A stretch of DNA of 64,000 nt from Eriocheir sinensis (Eukaryota > Arthropoda > Malacostraca > Decapoda > Varunidae). This document shows, piece after piece, positions 60,401 to 64,000 of this stretch. The notes beneath the pieces are model-generated. The model was not told where the DNA came from and ran no database searches. It saw only the letters and a program-made list of their open reading frames with translations. The translations under genes were made by a program, and so were the position numbers. The stretch covers positions 21,971,535-22,035,534 of the forward strand of contig NC_066516.1 in assembly GCF_024679095.1 (NCBI RefSeq). The letters are read 5' to 3'. Each line of letters opens with the position of its first letter. Positions within the stretch are counted from its first letter, which is position 1.

Positions 60401-63400
60401 CACCACCACAGCACCAACAACAACTAAAGACACCACCGCAGCAGCACCACCGCCACCAGGGCAGCTAGTGTTCAAACTGGGGAGTATGTCTGATGACAAG
60501 TTTCAGGAGTACATAGAGGTGGTGACGAAGTTGGGAGGTGCACTGAGTTACAGCCAGACACGAGATCCTCAAATCACACATTTGGTGACAATGAATCCAT
60601 CCTGCTCAGAGGTGACCCTGACCTGTATAGTCTCTGGGAAGTGGATACTTATGAGCACCTACCTGGATGACTCCCTCAAGGCTGGCTACTTCTTGGAGGT
60701 TGGTGGCTCTGCTTTTTGTATGTTTATAGTGCTTGTAACCCATTTTATTATTTCATTTATCTATTTTATACAATGGAGACAAACCTAGGGCAGAAAAAGT
60801 ATATACAGTACCCAAACTTATATATTTTCCAGAAAGCCATTCAAATATCTGATTGTTAGTATTTTGGATCCATTTTTTGCTCAGCACAAGTACAGTTGCT
60901 GATACCTGTGAAGAAGGACAAAGATCCTGATCTTCATCACTTATGCTCCTGCCCTAGTCTATGGCTGTGAAACATGAACACTGTATTGCAGTATTGAAAT
61001 TTGCAGGGGTGGATTGATGCCTACGCAGAATCGTAGGATATCCTCTGAATGACTGTGTTAAACTGGCTGTTACTCAGTGTGACTGATTTGAGGCCTATTA
61101 CTCGCATAGGCCATGAACACCAACTCCGGCTATACAGGAATATGACTCACTATCCAGAAGCCAATCATGCTCACCTTGTTTCTGTGAGACAATCCTCAGT
61201 GTAGACCAAGGGAATACCTAGAGTTCATGACTTTAGCAAGTCGATAGATCCTGCCAAAGAAGTACTTGGGATGGGAAGGGGGCCTGCTTGGAGGACCCCC
61301 TGGGTATGGTGTCATAGGGTGGGCAGGGTAATGTGCTCCCCGTGTATTCCTACATTGATTGATATCCCATAGGAAACAATAAAAATTGGATTAGTCTGTT
61401 CCACACACCCAAAAAGTACCTGTTATAAAAAACTAGTGGAAATATTTATCATTCAACTTCTATAATAATACATGTAATGAGCATTTACTTTCCCAGAAAA
61501 TAATAAAAACACTTAAGCTTAAGAAACTGTCCAGTCAAAGCCAAAAGGAGGAAAAATAAAATTACTGTTTCAAAAAGACATTCACAAGAGACTCATATGT
61601 AGAAATGTCTGCAGAAAGGACAATCTCATTGGGTAACTGATTCCATAAATTCGTCAACGACGGAAGAAAACATCGTGAGAATTGTGTCTTACAAAAATTC
61701 ATAGGATTAAAAGCAAGATTGTTTTGACTATAAGCAAACCTTGTGATCTGGGCAGGAGTAAAAGGATCAGGCAAAGCATTGTGTAAGGGATGCTGATTAT
61801 TCTTAAAAACTTTAAATAAAATGCTAAGGGCACCAACTTGACGCTAATGATCAAGATCAAGAACAAGTGCCGGAGAAATAAATTTAATTGAATTGATAGC
61901 TCTGTCAAGTAACTTTAAGTGGCAATTGGCAGCAGACATCCAAACAGGACCACAGTACTCAAATTGGGGCAAAATGAATGCATAAAAAGATTTGATTACA
62001 GTTGAGTCACAAGCAAATATTTTGAAGCACTTACTAAGTATGCCTGTCTTCTGTGCAATAGTGGAAGACATGGAATGGATGTGCTTCTCAAATGTCAATT
62101 TAGAATCAAGAGTGACTCCCAACAAACGGATACCAGAAGCATCCTTAATCTGTTCAACAAAAATATGCAAACAAGGATGAGGTGGATTCAAGGTACGGGA
62201 TCTACTGATGGTAATGGAATGTGTTTTATTAGCATTAAACTTCATCCCCCAAAGTTGACACCAAGCGGTGATCATTGCCAAGTCCCTATTCAGAGATGCA
62301 GCAACTTTACCTCTGTTGCTAGGAGAGGGAACAGAGGAGGATAGAGTTGTATCATCAGCATATGAAATAAGTTTATTTTCAAGGTTAATGCCCAAGTCAG
62401 AAGTAAAAATGTTAAAAAATAAAGGTCCAAGGACACTGCCCTGAGGAAGACCAGAAATAACAAACAGAAGCAGAGCAGGCACCATCAACAACCACTCACT
62501 GTAATCGATTAGTTAAAAATTCTTAAAAATACTGAGAAGACTTCCACTAATACCAAGGAGTTGTAGTTTATAAATTAGAGTCCTATGATTCACAACATCA
62601 AAAGTAGAACTGAAATCAGTAGCAACAACTCGACTCATGCCCACGATCAAAAGAGCGTCACATGTTCCCAAACCCTTACAGAATCCAAACTGAGAAACAG
62701 GTAACTGATTAAATTTATCACAGTATATGGAAAGCCATTTATCCTGAAGCCTTTCAAAGATCTTGGAGAGGATAGGAGTAATAGAAATTGAGCGGTACTC
62801 GGTAGGAAAAGTTGAAGCCAAGACTCCCTTCAGGATGGGGGTGATGTTGGCCTTGCACCAACAAGAAGGAAAACTACCAGACTAAAGCAGTGACCTAAAT
62901 ACTACAGCAGGTTTTGGTGCCAAGAACGTAGCAATCTTTTTAAAGAATCGAGGAAAAAAAAAAATCTGGGTCCATCCCACCATATATATCAAGATCTGGA
63001 AGGTACTTTGCTTAAAGAAAAATATTTGAAACCTAGAGGACTGTGCAGTCATAAAAGACAAGATGTCAGGTGTTGGGCAGATAACAATTTTTCAAAAAAT
63101 TCCTCATGGTTTAGAAGACATTTTAGAAGTTAGAATGGGGTACCATGAAAATTAGAATGGACTGTGAATACCTTTTAACAACCTATGAGTAAAGAATGAA
63201 ATTGTCTTACTAAGTGATTCTGGGGGAAACTTACAAAGAAAGATTGAAAAACTTCACAGAGAAAGTATTTTGGTTGTCCTGGAGATTAATATTAAGAAGA
63301 CTACAGTGATAACCAGTTGATCAGTCAAGAAATGATGATCAGCAGTGAAGCAATTGAGAGTAGAGGAATACACCCATCTAGGACAAGCGATTAATTTAAA

Positions 63401-63821
63401 CCTATGATCATTATTTAATATGAGCGTTAAACACCAAGAAAACATATAGGTTTGTTATGATTGATCAGAAAGTATGTACCACCCAATTACCTAAGGAAAT
63501 TGTTTCCCCTTCCCTTTCATACACATACACACAGGAGGAGCCATATTCATGGGGGAACCCTGCAGCTCTACATACCCCACAGTTAGATCTGAAGAGTAGT
63601 AAGATTGCAGCAGCGGCGTGGCGGTGGAAGTGTTCCATTGGCAGCAATGGGGAGTTGGACAGTGGCTATGATGGCGACCAGCAGCAGCAGCAGAGACAAC
63701 AGCACCACCAACAGCGACGTCCCTTTGAACACATGACTGCTCTCATCCACACAAGGAAAGACCGCTCCCAGGCCTTCACCCGACTGATTGAGGCTGGAGG
63801 GGGACAGGTGATTTCTGCCAG
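41467..63821 (+). CDS. TOPBP1: DNA topoisomerase II-binding protein 1 (TOPBP1/Mus101), partial at right edge
   Basis: Sixteen coding exons splice in perfect frame to 1,273 residues and the gene continues beyond 64,000. TOPBP1 is the nuclear BRCT scaffold that links phosphorylated partners (9-1-1/RAD9, Treslin) to replication initiation and activates ATR. By residue: BRCT0 (1-100), BRCT1 (about 110-198), BRCT2 (about 205-300), BRCT3 (about 372-455), BRCT4 (542-624), BRCT5 (625-740), then 260 residues of charged disordered sequence with no visible BRCT6. The ATR-activating motif follows (ITWDDP, Trp1015), then BRCT7 (about 1085-1178) and the start of BRCT8 (from about 1235). The Trp-bearing motif equals human QIIWDDP around Trp1145. 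BRCT5 keeps the phosphopeptide-pocket TKYTAAKKW block. The first Met is supported by the BRCT0 match and an upstream in-frame stop. Confidence 0.95.
41569..43092 (+). other. TOPBP1: TOPBP1 intron 1
   Basis: A 1.5 kb AT-rich intron with an A19 tract near 41880. No recognised insert. Confidence 0.7.
43093..43232 (+). CDS. TOPBP1: TOPBP1 exon 2: BRCT0
   Basis: It contains WLSQEECIKVTPAKEDIFVC and DPFEGEAFDYL, matching human YICDPFSGVVFDHL. The acceptor is TTCTCTCAG, and the donor GTGAGT is in phase 2. Confidence 0.93.
43755..43995 (+). CDS. TOPBP1: TOPBP1 exon 3: BRCT0-BRCT1 linker and BRCT1
   Basis: It contains VVGPKCILSCLHR (human IVGPQVVIFCMHH), then the BRCT1 core with GFSRPEKEELQRLIKRMSG and THLVVKMVGSEKYK. 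The GSxKY Lys corresponds to the phosphopeptide-binding lysine of human BRCT1. The donor is AAG|GTAACT. Confidence 0.95.
43996..45030 (+). other. TOPBP1: TOPBP1 intron 3
   Basis: It contains a GC hairpin-forming stretch at 44320-44385 (alternating G7-8 and C6-7 runs). Otherwise nothing recognised. Confidence 0.65.
45031..45244 (+). CDS. TOPBP1: TOPBP1 exon 4: end of BRCT1, start of BRCT2
   Basis: It encodes IPIMTEGWVMSVWEA (the conserved Trp of BRCT1) and the BRCT2 start GLVVCVSQVDQDTKADLKRI. The acceptor is CATTCCCTAG and the donor GTGAGC is in phase 1. Confidence 0.95.
45628..45849 (+). CDS. TOPBP1: TOPBP1 exon 5: BRCT2
   Basis: It encodes TSVLIVSSPEGKKYNFAIKW and YCLYPEWLYHSVQQGHALNE, matching human EPKGQKYECAKRWNVHCVTT. 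The Lys of GKKY is the BRCT2 ligand-pocket lysine. Confidence 0.95.
46000..46090 (+). repeat. ATCGGTATCGG-type repeat end
   Basis: AGGGATGTACCGATGTATCA and repeated TATCGGT motifs resemble the ends of hAT-like elements, but the other terminus was not found. Confidence 0.3.
46200..46362 (+). mobile_element. LINE 3' terminus with AC tail
   Basis: ACCTTGAGCTCAGGCCCTGT then CTACAAATAGGTACACACAC matches the 3' UTR style of the 11 kb and 30 kb LINEs. It lies directly upstream of TOPBP1 exon 6. Confidence 0.55.
46390..46521 (+). CDS. TOPBP1: TOPBP1 exon 6: BRCT2-BRCT3 linker
   Basis: It encodes 44 residues rich in Ser/Thr (SLCSTILNDTSTQRTITSID), equivalent to the disordered human linker. It is supported mainly by phase continuity and good GT/AG borders. 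Confidence 0.82.
46566..47610. repeat. Inverted repeat pair with SINE material, TOPBP1 intron 6
   Basis: GTTGTGTACGTAGCTGTCC (46619 on) and, reversed, GTTGTGTACGTAACTGACC (about 47586-47604) begin arms that stay alignable through TTTACAAACAAA. A tRNA-like A box (GTGGCCAAGTGGTCAGC) starts the left side. Confidence 0.5.
47190..47345 (-). mobile_element. tRNA-derived SINE head (Ser/Leu-like)
   Basis: The reverse strand has an A-box-like TGGCCGACCGGTTAAGG and a B-box-like GGGTTCAATCCCC (47228-47240). This second SINE family lies between the inverted arms. Confidence 0.55.
47605..47790 (+). mobile_element. tRNA-derived SINE copy 2
   Basis: B-box-like GGGCTCAAATCCC is followed by AAGATTACCCACATGCTGTC and CAGTGACTTTGGCGAAGAGG, matching the 25.7 kb SINE body. 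Confidence 0.6.
48299..48499 (+). CDS. TOPBP1: TOPBP1 exon 7: BRCT3, first part
   Basis: It contains FLAGCRVYLAGFTPIHTEKL and LSQLTESVTHVLL, matching human [20 protein letters not shown]. It ends in phase 1. Confidence 0.95.
48500..49239 (+). other. TOPBP1: TOPBP1 intron 7, 5' part
   Basis: The GT-rich start (GGTGGGTGGG-like repeats, also near 48800) has no recognised element before the LINE fragment. Confidence 0.5.
49240..50005 (+). mobile_element. LINE C-terminal fragment (VREWN family)
   Basis: Broken frames give KDLGVKITSNIKFSLQ, ANRMLGFIKRNLSF, RSHLEYVVQFW, GFTNVDKSKLF and AREWNKLLPSVVQCNKTES, then the conserved UTR ACCACCTAGTCTGGACCATA. It ends just before TOPBP1 exon 8. Confidence 0.85.
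50028..50399 (+). CDS. TOPBP1: TOPBP1 exon 8: BRCT3, second part and linker
   Basis: It starts with the BRCT3 helix and Trp motif (KPHIVSVRWIAESMQLKRPA) and continues into an acidic, Ser/Gln-rich linker. The donor is GCG|GTGAGT. Confidence 0.92.
50640..52876 (+). mobile_element. LINE, endonuclease C-terminus plus reverse transcriptase
   Basis: Frame 50653-51483 covers the endonuclease end (DYIAVDVRLRQDVV, SDHFTLVAKVR) and linker (SAWWTEEIKEVVEEMRR). RT follows in shifted frames (QGGFREGRGCVGQTFALKIL, FAAFMDPEKAYDMVDRKGLW, FADD at 52097-52108, LKVNARKREVMVFERA). Frameshifts and stops make it dead. Both ends are truncated; the 3' end is 37 bases from TOPBP1 exon 9. Confidence 0.9.
52914..53161 (+). 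CDS. TOPBP1: TOPBP1 exon 9: BRCT4 with His-rich insert
   Basis: It encodes KNFTILGHNQEIKEELAEMI, ELNGGHVVSL and the closing helix ISPSFLEDCVESQ of BRCT4. Between them lies a His-rich loop (YHHHHHQGHNHH) written by CAC repeats. Confidence 0.9.
53203..53734. mobile_element. TTAA-flanked element 3 in TOPBP1 intron 9
   Basis: TTAA at 53203-53206 and 53731-53734 flank 524 bp with 14-bp termini CCCTTTCACACACC and GGTGCGTGAAAGGG (one mismatch). The interior has a small hairpin (GGCTGCCTGCTGAGAGGCAGC-like) and no coding frame. piggyBac-type and non-autonomous. Confidence 0.85.
53970..54118 (+). CDS. TOPBP1: TOPBP1 exon 10: BRCT5, first part
   Basis: It encodes LPVEYYHLPLLLPADSVSSL then GCCITVSVYAHYERRFLEHL, matching human PLEDCVISFSQCAGAEKESL. 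The donor CCAG|GTGAGC is in phase 2. Confidence 0.92.
54385..54840 (+). mobile_element. LINE C-terminal fragment, same family as 50.6-52.9 kb
   Basis: It encodes RGGCGVSGWDGESNETMYEC and VEWLKRGALRWFGHVVRMGE, then, in another frame, the ending region CHPLEGSSHKG. It is collinear with the last part of the larger copy and extends past its truncation point, so it is an independent insertion. Confidence 0.85.
54862..55109 (+). CDS. TOPBP1: TOPBP1 exon 11: BRCT5, second part
   Basis: It contains STHLVCPTPTGTKYTAAKKW and GVKAVTCDWLIECAQTR, the strongest match to vertebrate TOPBP1 (THLILKERGGSKYEAAKKW). The TKY lysine aligns with human Lys704. The acceptor is a short AC repeat ending in CACAG. Confidence 0.95.
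55225..55805. mobile_element. TOPBP1: Foldback element D in TOPBP1 intron 11
   Basis: Arms 55225-55460 and 55575-55805 are inverted copies above about 90% identity (e.g. CCTGCAAAACGAGCACTGAA against TTCAGTGCTCGTTTTGCAGG, perfect). The loop is about 115 bases. No coding potential. Confidence 0.9.
56084..56239 (+). CDS. TOPBP1: TOPBP1 exon 12: post-BRCT5 disordered region
   Basis: It encodes an acidic stretch followed by KPFHSSEALASLSPLRIFDR, in the place of the human Ser/Pro-rich region. Two donors six bases apart are possible, after 56233 (GTGAAA) or after 56239 (GTTAGT); both keep the frame. Confidence 0.8.
56794..56895. repeat. Near-perfect hairpin (foldback element E)
   Basis: Arms 56808-56839 and 56849-56880 are perfectly complementary over 32 bases around a 9-base loop. 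Pairing resumes outward at AATGCTCC after a short mismatch. Confidence 0.9.
56930..57309 (+). mobile_element. LINE C-terminal fragment (VREWN family), copy 3
   Basis: Broken frames give LRNKPYDERFSTLNLFSRE and, later, NIVVQEWIKLPPSVVQCNVT. It is cut at its 3' end by the CT array next to TOPBP1 exon 13. Confidence 0.8.
57310..57396. repeat. (CT)n microsatellite serving as polypyrimidine tract
   Basis: About 43 CT units end 17 bases before the exon 13 acceptor. Confidence 0.95.
57413..57991 (+). CDS. TOPBP1: TOPBP1 exon 13: long charged region lacking BRCT6
   Basis: This 193-codon exon encodes FPTPGTTRFNKTKREAELDA, a Cys-containing segment (SPRLRKCIKRCIDSLPDV), a helical Glu/Lys-rich stretch and a Gly/Ser tail. 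In vertebrates BRCT6 lies in this interval, but no BRCT pattern is visible. The acceptor follows an 87-base CT array. The end is CAGCCCA|GTTAGT. Confidence 0.88.
58512..58546. repeat. Poly-T then (GT)n before exon 14
   Basis: T17 followed by nine GT units, ending eight bases before the exon 14 acceptor. Confidence 0.9.
58555..58685 (+). CDS. TOPBP1: TOPBP1 exon 14: ATR-activating motif
   Basis: It encodes EEEELPLATQITWDDPQELE, the counterpart of human EQIIWDDPTAREE. The TGG at 58593-58595 (Trp1015) corresponds to human Trp1145, required for ATR-ATRIP activation. The acceptor is poly-T, then a GT repeat, then AACACAAG. Confidence 0.93.
58975..59340 (+). mobile_element. Tigger/pogo-like DNA transposon remnant
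   Basis: Left terminus CAGGTTGAAAATTCTTTATC then CCGAAATTCC; the right terminus, reversed, reads CAGACTCCCTCATCCGAAAT. The interior retains MSKGSSDTPMGNSVKKKRKH (59169 on), matching the start of Tigger/jerky-type transposases upstream of the helix-turn-helix. The rest of the gene is deleted. Confidence 0.8.
59341..60299 (+). other. TOPBP1: TOPBP1 intron 14, 3' part
   Basis: T-rich low complexity (59370-59415), then a C/G-rich patch at 59600-59700 with a short hairpin (CAGCCCCTGATCTGGGCTGG). No recognised element. Confidence 0.45.
60300..60698 (+). CDS. TOPBP1: TOPBP1 exon 15: BRCT7
   Basis: It begins with a disordered Ser/Thr/Pro stretch, then GQLVFKLGSMSDDKFQEYIE, VVTKLGGALSYSQ, ITHLVTMNPSCSEVTL and SGKWILMSTYLDDSLKAGYF, matching human BRCT7 including [21 protein letters not shown]. 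The donor is GAG|GTTGGT. Confidence 0.95.
60880..61370 (+). mobile_element. LINE C-terminal fragment (same family as 0.6-1.1 kb)
   Basis: Broken frames contain YAPALVYGCET, GGLMPTQNRR, MTHYPEANHAHLV and LGMGRGPAWRTPWVW, collinear with the fragment at the left edge of the window. It ends in CATTGATTGATA. Confidence 0.7.
61555..63000 (-). mobile_element. LINE with nearly complete RT ORF (jockey-like)
   Basis: The reverse strand encodes CKANITPILKG, YRSISITPILSKIFERLQDK, QFGFCKGLGTCDALL, ATDFSSTFDVVNHRTLIYKL, SGLPQGSVLGPLFFNIFTSD, the catalytic SYADDTTLSS (YADD at 62351-62362), LWGMKFNANKTHSI, LGVTLDSKLTFEKHIH and a C-terminal SRCFLPSLTNLWNQLP. A deletion removes the segment between the Leu/Ile-rich helix and LPQGSVLG, and a few stops are present. 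It sits antisense in TOPBP1 intron 15. Confidence 0.9.
63001..63534 (+). other. TOPBP1: TOPBP1 intron 15, 3' end
   Basis: Possibly upstream sequence of the antisense LINE, but no protein block is clear enough to call. It ends in a CA-rich acceptor. Confidence 0.4.
63535..63821 (+). CDS. TOPBP1: TOPBP1 exon 16: BRCT7-8 linker and start of BRCT8
   Basis: It encodes EEPYSWGNPA (human EEDYEWGSSS), then KSSKIAAAAWRWKCSI (human RRLALAAMRWRKKIQ), a Gln/His-rich insert, and the BRCT8 start QAFTRLIEAGGGQVISAR. The donor is CAG|GTGGGT. Later exons lie outside the window. Confidence 0.93.
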
Positions 63822-64000
63822 GTGGGTAGGTCTGGATGTGATGGGGAAGGTGTATTTCTAAATTTATTTTTGGCAAAGTAGGCAGCTCTAAAGAAAAAAA
63901 ACATAAAAGAAAGCCTGCAATTCAATGCTCTTGTAAAGAGGCTAGAAAGAGATGCCAAAATGGAGGATCAAATTTGGCCTTCAATTAGTATTTGTACTTC

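Noticed and set aside
61844..62491. A 215-residue host protein on the - strand
   Set aside because: It carries the YADD reverse-transcriptase box and belongs to the antisense LINE.

Overview
The window is eukaryotic nuclear DNA. Introns are long, coding exons are short, and dinucleotide microsatellites (AG/CT, AC/GT, AT) are very abundant. Together with the tRNA-headed SINEs and jockey/CR1-like LINE remnants whose 3' ends run into AC microsatellites, this suggests a decapod crustacean, possibly a crab. The species cannot be fixed from the sequence alone.

Three protein genes can be rebuilt exon by exon. (1) A small three-exon gene on the + strand (5857-8260) encodes a 142-residue, probably coiled-coil protein that I do not recognise. 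(2) Splicing factor 1 (SF1, branchpoint-binding protein) lies on the - strand, from the ATG at 36819 to the stop at 14238. It has eight coding exons that splice in perfect frame to 691 residues, with a 17.3 kb third intron. (3) TOPBP1/Mus101 lies on the + strand from the ATG at 41467. Sixteen in-frame exons give 1,273 residues from BRCT0 into BRCT8, and the gene runs off the right edge. SF1 and TOPBP1 are divergent neighbours with about 4.6 kb between their start codons. SF1 recognises the intron branchpoint during early spliceosome assembly. TOPBP1 is the scaffold of replication initiation and ATR checkpoint activation. Nothing suggests that they act together.

Layout: 1-5.7 kb is intergenic, with a LINE tail, a hAT-type MITE with a perfect 8-bp target duplication, large AG/AC arrays and a foldback element. 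5.7-8.6 kb is the small gene, with a foldback and two SINE heads in its second intron. 8.6-14.2 kb is intergenic and repeat-rich, including a tRNA-Ala-like SINE placed in the AC tail of a LINE. 14.2-36.9 kb is SF1, with its long intron holding a 0.7 kb foldback, TTAA-flanked elements, SINEs, a LINE and long AT and GA arrays. 36.9-41.4 kb is the divergent intergenic region, with YY1-like and NRF1-like sites beside SF1. 41.4-64 kb is TOPBP1, whose introns are filled with LINE fragments, a TTAA element, a Tigger/pogo-like remnant and foldbacks.

No prokaryote-type system, CRISPR array, rRNA gene or credible standalone tRNA gene is present. The most interesting material is the dense set of inverted-repeat and TTAA elements inside transcribed introns, the shared microsatellite tails of LINEs and SINEs, splice acceptors built from microsatellites, and the domain layout of SF1 (two zinc knuckles) and TOPBP1 (no visible BRCT6 but a conserved ATR-activating tryptophan).
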